Positions 19,183 through 28,105 of a stretch of 64,000 bases of DNA are shown here, in pieces. The notes beneath the pieces were generated by a model. It did not search any database and was not told the DNA's origin. It saw only the letters and a list, made by a program, of their open reading frames with translations. The stretch comes from an uncultured Acetatifactor sp. (GTDB taxonomy: Bacteria > Bacillota > Clostridia > Lachnospirales > Lachnospiraceae): NCBI GenBank assembly GCA_947586055.1, contig CANPXL010000007.1, forward strand, positions 38,327 through 102,326, given 5' to 3'. Each line of letters starts with the position of its first letter. Position 1 is the stretch's first letter. Both the position numbers and the translations under genes were made by a program.

Positions 19183-20991
19183 ATGAGCGGAAACAGACAG
19201 CGGAATGAGAAGAAAATACCGGGGGTTCAAAGAGCCCTTCTGGCGGCTGCCGTCGCGCTGGCAGCCGCCTTCCTGACTTTCTGGGCGCCTTTGGGGCGGC
19301 TGGAGTATTCCTTTGCGGACAGTCTCTTTCTGCGTAAACGGCCGGTGGATAACCGGATCAAGATCATCGGCATCGATGAGAAGACTCTGAAGGAGTACGG
19401 GCCGTTTTCCGGATGGACCAGACAGCGTGCGGCCGACCTGATCAACGCTTTTGACCCGGAACATGCGCCGGCGGTGATTGCTTTTGACATCAACTATTTC
19501 GGCGAACTGGATCCGCAGGGAGACGACGCCCTTGCACGGGCGGCGGCAGAATACGAGCATGTAGTGATGGCTTCGTATGTGGATTACGGGGCGCGTCTGG
19601 AGCGGCAGGCGGACGGAACGCTGCAGATGAACGAACTGTATGTGGAGCGGCTGGAGCAGCCTTATGAAGCGCTGCGGAAGGTGACGCGGCAGGGATTTAC
19701 CGACACGATGCCGGACAGCGACAACTATGTGCGCAGATCCATGCTCTGGGCGGACGCGGAGGATTCCAGAGAGTACAATTTTGCCTGGGCCGTATACGAA
19801 AGCTATCAGGAGAGCAGGGGAGAACAGGCGGTTTTTCCGAAGACGGACGAAAGAGGCCTTTACGGATTTGACTATACGGCGGAGCCCGGTATGTACGAGC
19901 TTTACTCTTTTGCCGACGTGGCGGAGGGACGCCTGGACGGAAAGGTCTTTCAGGACAGCATCGTGCTGGTGGGGGCCTATTCCTCCGGCATGATGGATCA
20001 GTACATGGCGCCCATTGCGAGAAGCAGAGTGATGAACGGAGTGGAGGTACAGGCCAACCACGTCAATGCGCTTCTGGACGGCCGGACTTATACGGATCTT
20101 CCCGTATGGATCAGCGTGCTGGTTGCCGCTGTGATCGCCGGCGGATATACGCTGCTCGCCTGCAGCTGCGGGTTTGGCGTAAACCTGACGGCCGCCGTCC
20201 TGCTGGACGCGGCGGTGCCGCTGGCGGCGAAGGGACTTTACGGCGCCGGGCTGTACTGGCGGTGTCTTGCGCCGGTGGCTGCGGTGACGGTCATCTTTCT
20301 GACCCGGCTGGCGTCGGGATATCTGACGGAGCGGCTTCGGAAGCGCAGAATCTATCAGATGTTTCGGACTTATATGGCGCCGCAGGTGGTGGATGAACTG
20401 AGCAGGAACGGAAAGTTTCAGATAGAACTGGGCGGGAAGGACTGTCAGATCGCGGTGCTGTTTGTGGACATCAGAGGATTTACTTCCCTGTCGGAGGGAC
20501 TGCCGCCCGATCAGGTGGTGGGGATCCTGAACCGGTATCTGGAGCGGGTGACGGAAGCCATCTTTCAAAACGAGGGGACGCTGGACAAATTTATCGGCGA
20601 CGCCGTGATGGCGGTGTACAATGCGCCTCTGGATGTGGAGGATTATCTGGGGAAGGCCGTTCAGACCGGAATCGATATCGTCCGTTTTGTGGAGGAACTC
20701 AACGACGGGCTGGAGAAGGACTTCGGAAGGCGTATCGCCTGCGGCGTGGGCGTTCACTGCGGCCGGGCGGTCGTGGGCAACATCGGCTGCAGCTTCCGGA
20801 TGGACTATACCGCCATCGGGGATACGGTAAATGTGTCCGAGAGACTGGAAAGTCTGGCAAAGCCGGGGCAGGTCCTGATCAGCCGGCAGCTTTACGAACA
20901 GGTAAAGGATCGTTTTTTGGCGGAATATATCGGGGAGCTGTCTCTGAAGGGCCGCCGGGATAAGGTAGAGGCATTTGCGGTGAAGTTTTAG
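19183..20991 (+). CDS. CHASE2-domain class III adenylate/guanylate cyclase
   Basis: This 602-aa protein has an N-terminal membrane helix, an extracytoplasmic CHASE2 sensor (about residues 45-300), a cluster of membrane helices (about 308-385) and a cytoplasmic cyclase domain (about 420-590). The cyclase keeps both metal aspartates (FVDIRGFT, FIGDAVMA), a substrate lysine (LDKFIGDA) and the transition-state Asn and Arg in GDTVNVSERL, so it should be active. It would make cAMP or cGMP in response to an external cue. The cue is unknown. The SD is weak, which suggests coupling to the upstream gene. Confidence 0.9.
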   Translation: MSGNRQRNEKKIPGVQRALLAAAVALAAAFLTFWAPLGRLEYSFADSLFLRKRPVDNRIKIIGIDEKTLKEYGPFSGWTRQRAADLINAFDPEHAPAVIAFDINYFGELDPQGDDALARAAAEYEHVVMASYVDYGARLERQADGTLQMNELYVERLEQPYEALRKVTRQGFTDTMPDSDNYVRRSMLWADAEDSREYNFAWAVYESYQESRGEQAVFPKTDERGLYGFDYTAEPGMYELYSFADVAEGRLDGKVFQDSIVLVGAYSSGMMDQYMAPIARSRVMNGVEVQANHVNALLDGRTYTDLPVWISVLVAAVIAGGYTLLACSCGFGVNLTAAVLLDAAVPLAAKGLYGAGLYWRCLAPVAAVTVIFLTRLASGYLTERLRKRRIYQMFRTYMAPQVVDELSRNGKFQIELGGKDCQIAVLFVDIRGFTSLSEGLPPDQVVGILNRYLERVTEAIFQNEGTLDKFIGDAVMAVYNAPLDVEDYLGKAVQTGIDIVRFVEELNDGLEKDFGRRIACGVGVHCGRAVVGNIGCSFRMDYTAIGDTVNVSERLESLAKPGQVLISRQLYEQVKDRFLAEYIGELSLKGRRDKVEAFAVKF

Positions 20992-21027
20992 GAAAAGAGC
21001 CGTGCAGGCGGCGGAAAAGGAAACCGT

Positions 21028-22554
21028 ATGGAGAAACTACAGGCAGACAAGATATTGGAAATAGGGATCCAGCTTACGGCGGAGCACGATTATGACAGGC
21101 TTCTGTCGAAGATCATCGACTGCGCCATGGAACTGACCGGATGCGACGGCGGGACGCTCTATCTTTATGACGGGGAACGGCTGAATTTCTGCGTCATGAA
21201 GACGCAGTCCATGGGCATTGACCGGAACGGTAAGAGCGGGGAGCAGTTTCCGCCGGTGCCCATGGATGAGACGAAGGTTTGCGCTTATGCCGCGATCCAC
21301 AGAAGACTTCTGAATATTCCGGACGCTTATGACTGCCAGGAGTTTGACTTCAGCGGCCCGCGGGAGTATGACAGACTGACAGGGTACCGGACGGTATCCA
21401 TGCTGGTGTTCCCGCTTGTAAACCATGAGGGCCAGCTGATCGGCGTGGTGCAGCTGATCAACGCCGCGGATGAACAGGGGCGCGTCATCCCTTTCGACGA
21501 AGCGTGCGAAAAGGTAGTGCAGTCCCTGGGCTCTCAGGCGGCGGTGGCGGTTTCCAACATGCGTTTTGTGCAGGAGATCGAACAGCTGATGATGTCCGTC
21601 ACCCAGGTCTTTACCGACGCCATTGACGCCCGTATTCCCTATAATTATTATCATTCCAGAAACGTACATCTCTATGTGAAAATGCTGGTGGATTATATCA
21701 ACAGACAGCACGAAGCGGGGAAAACGGACCATTTTTTTGATTCCATGGAGCGGGATGAGATTCTGATGGCGGCGCTGATGCATGATATCGGCAAGCTCGT
21801 AATTCCCAATGAGATCCTTGACAAAAAGACACGGCTGGGCAGCGGCCTGGCTCTGGTGCAGGAGCGTTTTGGACATCTGGCCGCACGGTACCGGATCGAC
21901 TGTCTGGAAGGAAGGATCAGCCGGGAAAAGTGGGAGGAAGCGGAAAAGAGAATTTCCGACGCGCAAAACAGGGTTTTGGAGCTGAACCGCAAAAACCGTC
22001 TCACCCAAGAGGAAATCGATTATGTGCGGCAGCTCGGGGACTGTGTATATCATGGCGCCGACGGTCAGGATATTCCTTTCCTGACTTCAGAAGAGAAGGA
22101 ATGTCTCTCTGTTCCGTCCGGCAATCTGACGAATGCGGAACGGGAGATGATCAGGTCCCATGTGGAATACACGGTCAGATATCTGGAAAAGATGAAGTAT
22201 GATAAACGTTATCCGCATATCATCCAGTGGGCGGGCGCCCATCATGAACTGCTGGACGGAAGCGGTTATCCCAGAGGGCTGAAGGGAGATGAGATTCCCT
22301 TTGAGGCAAGAATCCTAGCCGTTGTAGATGTGTTTGAGGCGCTGACCAGCTCGGATCGGCCCTACAAGACCTCCATGGAGAGAGAGAAAGCGCTGGAGGT
22401 TCTGGGGAAAATGGCGGACGAGGGAAAGATTGACAGAGAGGTTCTGGGGCTTTTCAGGGAAGCGCTGGCGGAGGACAACGGCCGGACCCGGCTGATCCAC
22501 TGCAAAGATCGGGAAGATGAGACGGGAAGGACAGTGAAAGAACACGATGATTGA
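21028..22554 (+). CDS. GAF-domain HD-GYP phosphodiesterase
   Basis: This 508-aa cytosolic protein has an N-terminal GAF domain (about residues 15-185) and a C-terminal HD-GYP domain: [10 protein letters not shown], then [15 protein letters not shown] and [16 protein letters not shown]. The HD and GYP halves are separated by an insertion of about 120 residues, a feature of one HD-GYP subclass. Typical HD-GYP enzymes hydrolyse cyclic di-nucleotides, chiefly c-di-GMP. GAF domains often bind cyclic nucleotides, so a link to the preceding cyclase is plausible but inferred. It overlaps the next gene by 8 nt. Confidence 0.88.
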   Translation: MEKLQADKILEIGIQLTAEHDYDRLLSKIIDCAMELTGCDGGTLYLYDGERLNFCVMKTQSMGIDRNGKSGEQFPPVPMDETKVCAYAAIHRRLLNIPDAYDCQEFDFSGPREYDRLTGYRTVSMLVFPLVNHEGQLIGVVQLINAADEQGRVIPFDEACEKVVQSLGSQAAVAVSNMRFVQEIEQLMMSVTQVFTDAIDARIPYNYYHSRNVHLYVKMLVDYINRQHEAGKTDHFFDSMERDEILMAALMHDIGKLVIPNEILDKKTRLGSGLALVQERFGHLAARYRIDCLEGRISREKWEEAEKRISDAQNRVLELNRKNRLTQEEIDYVRQLGDCVYHGADGQDIPFLTSEEKECLSVPSGNLTNAEREMIRSHVEYTVRYLEKMKYDKRYPHIIQWAGAHHELLDGSGYPRGLKGDEIPFEARILAVVDVFEALTSSDRPYKTSMEREKALEVLGKMADEGKIDREVLGLFREALAEDNGRTRLIHCKDREDETGRTVKEHDD

Positions 22555-23323
22555 GATAATACCGGACATCCGGGATCTGGAAAGTTATGTGGATTTGGCA
22601 AAGCGGCGCTCGCTTGGATTTGAATACAACGATTTTTTCGATCCGCAGCTTCTGGACGATGACGGGGCGCTTGAAGAGCGGATAGATCTGTACCGGGGTC
22701 TGAACCGGCCGGCCGGTCTGGATACCATGCACGGGGCTTTTTTCGATCTGGTCCCTTTCAGCAGGGACAGGGGGATCCGTTCCCACAGCGTCAGGCGGAT
22801 GCAGCAGTCCGTGGAAATTGCCCGACGGCTGGGCTGCCGGGCGGTGGTGTTCCACTCCGGACTGGAACCGAAATTTCTGAACGGGGCGGGATATTATGAC
22901 AACTGGCTGGATCAGACGGCGGATGTGATACGAAATCTGCTGGCCCAAAATCCCGGCCCAGACATCTACTGTGAAAACGTGCAGGAGAAGTCCCCGCAGT
23001 CCATGCTTGACCTGGCCCGGAGGCTGGAGGGAGAACCGCGGTTCGGTATCTGCGTGGATGTGGCGCATCTGATGCTCAGCAAGGGGGATCCCGGAGAATG
23101 GTTCGGAATGCTGGCCCCTTATATCCGGCATTTTCATCTGAACGACAATCATCTCCAGACGGACGATCACCTGGCGCTGGGCAGGGGAGCTGTGGACTGG
23201 CGGTATGTGTTCGGTCAGATACGACACAACGGTCTGCAGGATGTAAGTTGTCTTCTGGAGGTAAACGGTCTGGAAAAAATCAGAGAAAGCCTGGAATACC
23301 TTGAAAAGACGGAACAGGCGTGA
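22547..23323 (+). CDS. Sugar phosphate isomerase/epimerase family TIM-barrel protein
   Basis: This 258-aa protein of the AP-endonuclease-2/xylose-isomerase-like fold has metal-ligand-type residues in order: Glu in CENVQEKS, Asp in CVDVAHL, His in HFHLNDNH and Glu in LLEVNG. Members isomerise or epimerise sugars and inositols, or act on DNA; substrate cannot be assigned. It overlaps the HD-GYP gene by 8 nt, so it is translationally coupled to a signalling operon. That is unusual for a catabolic isomerase. Confidence 0.75.
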   Translation: MIEIIPDIRDLESYVDLAKRRSLGFEYNDFFDPQLLDDDGALEERIDLYRGLNRPAGLDTMHGAFFDLVPFSRDRGIRSHSVRRMQQSVEIARRLGCRAVVFHSGLEPKFLNGAGYYDNWLDQTADVIRNLLAQNPGPDIYCENVQEKSPQSMLDLARRLEGEPRFGICVDVAHLMLSKGDPGEWFGMLAPYIRHFHLNDNHLQTDDHLALGRGAVDWRYVFGQIRHNGLQDVSCLLEVNGLEKIRESLEYLEKTEQA

Positions 23324-23362
23324 AAGCCGGGGCGGACAGGACGGGGGAAGAACAGAGACAGC

Positions 23363-25693
23363 ATGGAGATTCAGAATATTTTAAAAGAAGTGGATGCCCT
23401 TTTGGAAGAGAACAGAGGGGAGGAAGCCGAGAGGCTGATGCTGAAAAGCGCAGATCAGGCGGTGCGGGAGCGGGACGATGGCAGTCTGCTCCAGCTTTTG
23501 AACGAACTGCTGGGGTATTACCGGGAAGCGGGCCGGGCCGAAGATGCGGAGAAGGTCGGCACGCAGGCGATTCGGCTGGCGGAGCGGATGGGACTTGAGG
23601 GAACGGCTCCCTACGCCACTACCCTGCTGAACGTTGCAAACGCCTGCCGGGCGGGCGGGAGACTGCAGGAGTCCCTGAAATATTACCTTGAGGTGCAGAA
23701 GCTGTACGACCGGCTGTTCGACGGGGACAATATGCTGGTGGCGGGACTGCAGAATAATTTCAGCCTGCTCTATCAGGAGATGGGGGAATACGAAAAGGCG
23801 AAGGCCTGCCAGCTGAGGGCGCTTGAAATTGCGCAGGCCAACAACGCCGCGTACGAAACGGGCGTCACCAACGCAAATCTCGCGGCTACCTGCATACAGC
23901 TGGGAGAACAGGAGGAAGCCAGGGACTACGCGCAGAAGTCGGTAAAGATTTTTGGCAGTCTCGGCGTGGAGGACAGTCATTTTGCGGCTGCGCTTGCCTC
24001 TCTGGGCGCTTACCATTATCAGAAAAAGGAATTTCAGAGCGCGCTGGAATTTTACACCCGGGCGATGGAGATCGTGGAGCGCGCGCTCGGGCAGAACGAA
24101 GCATATAACAGACTGCGGGAGCACGTGACGGCCTGCAGGCAGGCGCTGACGGAAAGCGATGGACGGGATGGGATATGGGCCGACGGACTTTCCCTGTGCA
24201 GGGCGTATTATGAGACGTACGGCAGACCCATGATCAGGGAACGGTTCGGCGCCTATGAGAGCCGGATCGCGGTGGGACTGGCGGGAAGAGGATCGGACTG
24301 CTTCGGGTATGACGATGAGGCTTCCCGGGATCACGACTGGGGCCCGGATTTCTGTCTTTGGGTGACGGACGAAACGTATGAAGAGATCGGGGAAGCGCTG
24401 GAGAAGGCGTATCTTGCGCTGCCGGAGGAATTTCAGGGATACCGGAGAGCGCCGGCGGTAAACGGACAGGGCCGGCGGGGCGTATGGCGGATCTCAGATT
24501 TTTACAGGTCTCTTACGGGGACGGACCGCTATGAGGACATTGACTGGCGGAATGTGCCGGACTACGCGCTGGCCGCCGCCGTGAACGGGGAGGTTTTCCG
24601 GGACGACGAGGGTATTTTTTGCGCGTTCCGCGACCGGCTGAAGGAGGGATATCCGGAGCAGATCCGGTATCTGAAGCTGGCGGAAGCGGCCGCGGGCTTT
24701 TCCCAGGCCGCCCAGTATAACTTTCTTCGGATGTACAGGAGGGGCGATGAGCTTACCGCCGGCATGATGGCGTGGGACGGCATCAGGGCGGCCATGAAGC
24801 TGCAGCATTATATCGAAGGAAAGTATCCGCCCCACGACAAATGGCTGTTCCGCAGCCTGAAGGAATCCGGGACCGGCAGAGAGACGGCGGCGCTTTTGGA
24901 AGAGATTGGGCGAAACGTGGGAAAAGATTACAAGGCCGCGTTTCTTGCCGTGGAGAAGCTGGGAGAGCATTTCGCCAGAGAAATGTACGGCCGGGATCTG
25001 ATCAGCGACATCGAATCCTATCTGGACGCGCACTCCAAAGAACTGGTTTTCAAGGCGTCCCTTGCGGCAAAAAGTCAGGAAGAGCTTGCGATGGACATCG
25101 CGAAGCTGGAGTTTGATGCCTTTGACAAGGTAAAGAACGAGGGAGGCAGGGCAAGCTGCCAGAATGACTGGCCTACCTTTTCCATTATGCGAAGGAGCCA
25201 GTACCTGACCTGGGACAGGACAATGCTGATGCAATATCTCTATGATTTTCAGAGAGAATACGGCAGAGGGCATAACCTGATCGAGGAAAAGTACGGCAGA
25301 ATGATGGAGAGCACCGCGCCGGAACAATATGAACAGTTTCGGGACCGCTTCCCGGAACTGTCGGAGGAAAAGAAGGCCATTATCAAACAGATCTGCAGGA
25401 TGCAGGTGGACTGGATGGAGGAATTCGCCGGAGAGTATCCTGCGCTTGCGGACAACGCCAGAAGCATTCACAGCTATGAGGACAATCCCTTCGATACCTC
25501 CTATGAGACGTATCTGCGGGGGGAGCTGGGAACGTATTCCGACAAGATGCTGGAACTCTACGGCAGATATATTGTGAGATATGCCAGAGAGGGAAAGAAT
25601 CCCGCGCGTGATATCATGGGAAACAGCGTGAGGATGTACGGTTATGAGAGTATAGAGGAAGCGGAGCGGAAGACGGCCGCCGCCCAACGGTAA
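23363..25693 (+). CDS. TPR - DUF4037 - DUF4125 protein
   Basis: In this 776-aa protein, residues about 1-260 form tetratricopeptide repeats. Residues about 275-540 match the DUF4037 nucleotidyltransferase-like fold, with an acidic motif around DHDWGPDFCLWV consistent with a metal-binding NTase site. Residues about 560-770 match DUF4125 (for example GGRASCQNDWPTF and SYEDNPFDTSYETYLRG). The combination suggests an enzyme that modifies a small molecule or nucleic acid, with a protein-binding TPR arm. Its function is not known. It follows the TIM-barrel gene by 39 nt and probably ends the fecR operon. Confidence 0.75.
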   Translation: MEIQNILKEVDALLEENRGEEAERLMLKSADQAVRERDDGSLLQLLNELLGYYREAGRAEDAEKVGTQAIRLAERMGLEGTAPYATTLLNVANACRAGGRLQESLKYYLEVQKLYDRLFDGDNMLVAGLQNNFSLLYQEMGEYEKAKACQLRALEIAQANNAAYETGVTNANLAATCIQLGEQEEARDYAQKSVKIFGSLGVEDSHFAAALASLGAYHYQKKEFQSALEFYTRAMEIVERALGQNEAYNRLREHVTACRQALTESDGRDGIWADGLSLCRAYYETYGRPMIRERFGAYESRIAVGLAGRGSDCFGYDDEASRDHDWGPDFCLWVTDETYEEIGEALEKAYLALPEEFQGYRRAPAVNGQGRRGVWRISDFYRSLTGTDRYEDIDWRNVPDYALAAAVNGEVFRDDEGIFCAFRDRLKEGYPEQIRYLKLAEAAAGFSQAAQYNFLRMYRRGDELTAGMMAWDGIRAAMKLQHYIEGKYPPHDKWLFRSLKESGTGRETAALLEEIGRNVGKDYKAAFLAVEKLGEHFAREMYGRDLISDIESYLDAHSKELVFKASLAAKSQEELAMDIAKLEFDAFDKVKNEGGRASCQNDWPTFSIMRRSQYLTWDRTMLMQYLYDFQREYGRGHNLIEEKYGRMMESTAPEQYEQFRDRFPELSEEKKAIIKQICRMQVDWMEEFAGEYPALADNARSIHSYEDNPFDTSYETYLRGELGTYSDKMLELYGRYIVRYAREGKNPARDIMGNSVRMYGYESIEEAERKTAAAQR

Positions 25694-25764
25694 AAGGATA
25701 CTGCCTGCGGGATCGTGTGACGCAGACAACAGGTTTTATACGAAAATGGAAGGAGAAGAAAAAG

Positions 25765-26739
25765 ATGTGTACAGCAGTTGCTTATGCGGCAAAGGATCAT
25801 TATTTCGGACGGAATCTCGATCTTGAGATATCCTACAGGGAGACCGTGACGGTGACGCCGCGGAATTATCCGCTGCAGTTTCGCAAAGCTCCCCGTCTTG
25901 ACAGCCACTACGCCATGATCGGCATGGCTACGGTGATGGGAGGATACCCGCTCTACTATGACGCCACCAACGAGAAGGGCCTCAGCATGGCGGGGCTGAA
26001 TTTCCCGGGAAACGCCGATTACAAGCCGGAAGCGCCGGATCAGGACAATATCACGCCTTTTGAGTTCATTCCGTGGATCCTTGGACAGTGTGCGGACTTA
26101 AAAGAGGCCAGACGGCTGCTTGCGAATCTGAATCTTGTACAGATTCCCTTCAGCCCCGAATTTCCGCTGACGCCGCTGCACTGGATTCTTTCGGACCGGG
26201 AGGGATCGCTTACGGTGGAATCCGTAAAAGACGGACTGAAGGTCCACGAAAATCCGGTGGGAGTGCTGACCAACAATCCGCCCTTTGACATGCAGCTGTT
26301 TACGCTGAACAATTACAGAAATCTGTCGCCCGATCAGCCGCAGAACCGCTTTTCCGACACTCTGGATCTCTCCCTCTACAGCCGGGGCATGGGTGCGATG
26401 GGAATGCCGGGCGATGCGTCTTCTTCCTCCCGCTTTGTGAGGGCCGTGTTTACCAAACTGAATTCTCCGGCTTCCGACGACGAGGCGGAAAGCGTGGGTC
26501 AGTTTTTCCATATTCTGGGAGCGGTGGAAATGCCGAAGGGCTGCGTCCGCGTGGAAAACGGAAAATTTGAGTACACTCTCTACAGCTCCTGCTGTAATGT
26601 GGACCGGGGAATCTACTATTATATTACCTACGGCAACCGGCGGATCACTGCCGTGGACATGCACCGGGAAAATCTGGAAGGCAGCGAAGTGATCTGTTAC
26701 GAACTGCGGAAAGAACAGGATATCTGTTTTTCAAATTAA
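25765..26739 (+). CDS. bsh: Bile salt hydrolase (choloylglycine hydrolase)
   Basis: This 324-aa Ntn-hydrolase starts MCTAV, so Cys2 becomes the N-terminal nucleophile after Met removal. Conserved active-site residues are present: Arg16 and Asp19 (GRNLD), Asn79 (GLNFPGN), Asn170 (LTNNPP) and Arg223 (SSSRFVRA). It deconjugates glycine- and taurine-linked bile acids in the cytosol. The loop YSRGMG before GMPGD resembles taurine-preferring enzymes, which is inference. The upstream in-frame extension is rejected because AAGGAG directly precedes this ATG and the nucleophile Cys must be residue 2. A terminator follows. Confidence 0.93.
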   Translation: MCTAVAYAAKDHYFGRNLDLEISYRETVTVTPRNYPLQFRKAPRLDSHYAMIGMATVMGGYPLYYDATNEKGLSMAGLNFPGNADYKPEAPDQDNITPFEFIPWILGQCADLKEARRLLANLNLVQIPFSPEFPLTPLHWILSDREGSLTVESVKDGLKVHENPVGVLTNNPPFDMQLFTLNNYRNLSPDQPQNRFSDTLDLSLYSRGMGAMGMPGDASSSSRFVRAVFTKLNSPASDDEAESVGQFFHILGAVEMPKGCVRVENGKFEYTLYSSCCNVDRGIYYYITYGNRRITAVDMHRENLEGSEVICYELRKEQDICFSN

Positions 26740-26820
26740 TTTGCGCACGAAAGAAGGAGATATCTGCCAGAAGGCGCAGGGTATTGTTTTGAAGTTTCTG
26801 CACACACTGATAGTGTCGTC

Positions 26821-26850
26821 AGGGCGGCTGATGTATGGCCGCCCTTTTTT
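26821..26850 (+). terminator. Intrinsic terminator after bsh
   Basis: A GGGCGGC/GCCGCCC stem with a short loop is followed by six T residues. It lies 80 nt after bsh and just before the 65-aa gene. Confidence 0.85.
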
Positions 26851-26879
26851 CACGATCTTGAAAGAAGGAGTGTGTGTAA

Positions 26880-27077
26880 ATGGAGATCAATCCTAATGTT
26901 CAGAATTATAACGATATGACGGAAACGGAAAAGGAGCATCTGATCCTGCGCTGCAAGGACGCAAAAAATCCGGCGGAGAGACAGAAGACTATGGACGAGC
27001 TGGTGCCCGCCATGGATTTTAAGGCGCTGGCCGCGGAGACGGACATGTTTGAGGAAGAGCGGAATCAGACAAGGTAA
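26880..27077 (+). CDS. Hypothetical small acidic protein (65 aa)
   Basis: This is a hydrophilic, Glu-rich peptide with no signal sequence, membrane segment or recognised motif. Support for its being real comes from AAGGAG 9 nt before the ATG, codon use like its neighbours and a terminator placed just upstream. Repeated charged helices (EKEHLILRCKDAK, EEERNQ) suggest an alpha-helical protein. The convergent SDR gene ends 20 nt downstream. Confidence 0.6.
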   Translation: MEINPNVQNYNDMTETEKEHLILRCKDAKNPAERQKTMDELVPAMDFKALAAETDMFEEERNQTR

Positions 27078-27096
27078 GCGCGGCGCGGTTTTTATG

Positions 27097-27828
27097 TCAG
27101 TACCAGCCCCCGTCCACGGTGATGATCTGGCCGGTCATATAGGCGGGAGCCTGAGCGACCTGAAGGATCAGTTCTGCGGCCTCCTGCGGGGCGCCGAACC
27201 GGTCCGCAGGGATCTCGTCCTGCAGGGCTTTTCGTTCCGACGCAGAGAGACGGGCATTCATGGTAGTGTCGATAACGCCGCAGGCGACGGCATTTACCTG
27301 TATGTTGCTGGGGGCAAGCTCCTTGGCCAGCGCTTTGGTAAAGGCGTTGACCCCGCCCTTGGAAGCGGAGTAGGCCACCTCCATGGAAGCGCCCTGCGCG
27401 CCCCAGACGGAGGAAACATTGACGATCCGCCCCCTGTGGTTTTTCAGCATCAGAGGGATGGCCGCCCGGCAGGCGTAAAAGCAGGAATCCAGATTGACGG
27501 ACATCACGCGGCGCCATTCCTCCACGGTCATTTCCGTGAGCAGGCCGAAGTGGGAAATGCCGGCGTTATTTACCAACACGTCCAGACGGTCCAGAGACGC
27601 AAAGAGTTCCGAGACGGAATCCGGGTCTGCGGCATCGGCGCGGACCGCGCGGCAGGGAATCCGAAAGCGGGAGGCAAGGTCGTTGGCCAGCGCCTCCAGT
27701 TCTTCTGTGGACTTTTGGCAGGTGAGCGTCAGACGGTAGCCTGCGGCGGCGAAAACCTCCGCGGTTGCGCGTCCGATGCCGCGGGAGGCGCCGGTGATCA
27801 GTGCAGCGGGTAAAAAAGAAGCTGTCAT
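27097..27828 (-). CDS. Short-chain dehydrogenase/reductase (FabG-like)
   Basis: This 243-aa SDR has the NAD(P) motif TGASRGIG, NNAG, catalytic Ser (NVSSVWG) and YSASK with Tyr and Lys, and the C-terminal TGQIITVDGGWY typical of 3-oxoacyl-ACP reductase-like enzymes. The isolated position makes a housekeeping fatty-acid role uncertain. A longer frame extends to 27969, but AAAGG lies just upstream of the ATG at 27828 and the Rossmann fold starts there. The extension consists of the dispersed repeat, so it was left out. Confidence 0.88.
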   Translation of the reverse strand: MTASFLPAALITGASRGIGRATAEVFAAAGYRLTLTCQKSTEELEALANDLASRFRIPCRAVRADAADPDSVSELFASLDRLDVLVNNAGISHFGLLTEMTVEEWRRVMSVNLDSCFYACRAAIPLMLKNHRGRIVNVSSVWGAQGASMEVAYSASKGGVNAFTKALAKELAPSNIQVNAVACGVIDTTMNARLSASERKALQDEIPADRFGAPQEAAELILQVAQAPAYMTGQIITVDGGWY

Positions 27829-27860
27829 GGAATGTGCCTTTCTGTCAGGATTCATTTCGC

Positions 27861-27935
27861 TGTTCTTTTGTAACAGTTCAGCCCGCGCCATTCGCAAAGC
27901 CGCGCTGCCGCGCTGTCCGGCGCTGCGCGCCTGCC
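27861..27935 (-). repeat. Dispersed intergenic repeat, copy A
   Basis: On the minus strand it contains CGCAGCGCCGGA, then GCGGCTTTGCGAATGGC, CGGGCTGAACTGTT and CAAAAG. The same blocks in the same order occur at 55010-55077 (+). It lies 33 nt upstream of the SDR start codon and points toward that gene. Confidence 0.75.
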
Positions 27936-27966
27936 TTTGCTCATGAAATGGCGCTCCCTCGACAGC

Positions 27967-28013
27967 CATGTTAGGCGAAAAATTTGTGCGAGCACAATTT
28001 TTCGCCCAACATG
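27967..28013. repeat. Long near-perfect palindrome between the SDR gene and trxB
   Basis: Two arms of about 22 nt (CATGTT, then GGCGAAAAATT, then GTGC, and the reverse complement) differ by one substitution and one extra T. They meet at a 2-nt centre. It could form a cruciform or an RNA hairpin in either direction and lies next to repeat copy A. No T-run follows on either strand, so it is not a classical terminator. Confidence 0.8.
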
Positions 28014-28054
28014 ACTGCCGGCTGAACTCTCCTTTAGTATATCACATTCCCGCC

Positions 28055-28083
28055 TTGCTTTTCCACCCTGAAACTGATACACT
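28055..28083 (+). promoter_or_regulatory. Candidate trxB promoter
   Basis: TTGCTT (28055-28060), a 17-bp spacer and TACACT (28078-28083). It is 23 bp before the trxB start codon. Confidence 0.4.
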
Positions 28084-28105
28084 GATAGGAAAGAGGAGGT
28101 TGTTT

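Noticed and set aside
27829..27969. N-terminal extension of the SDR protein
   Set aside because: The extra 47 residues are translated repeat sequence; a ribosome site supports the shorter start.
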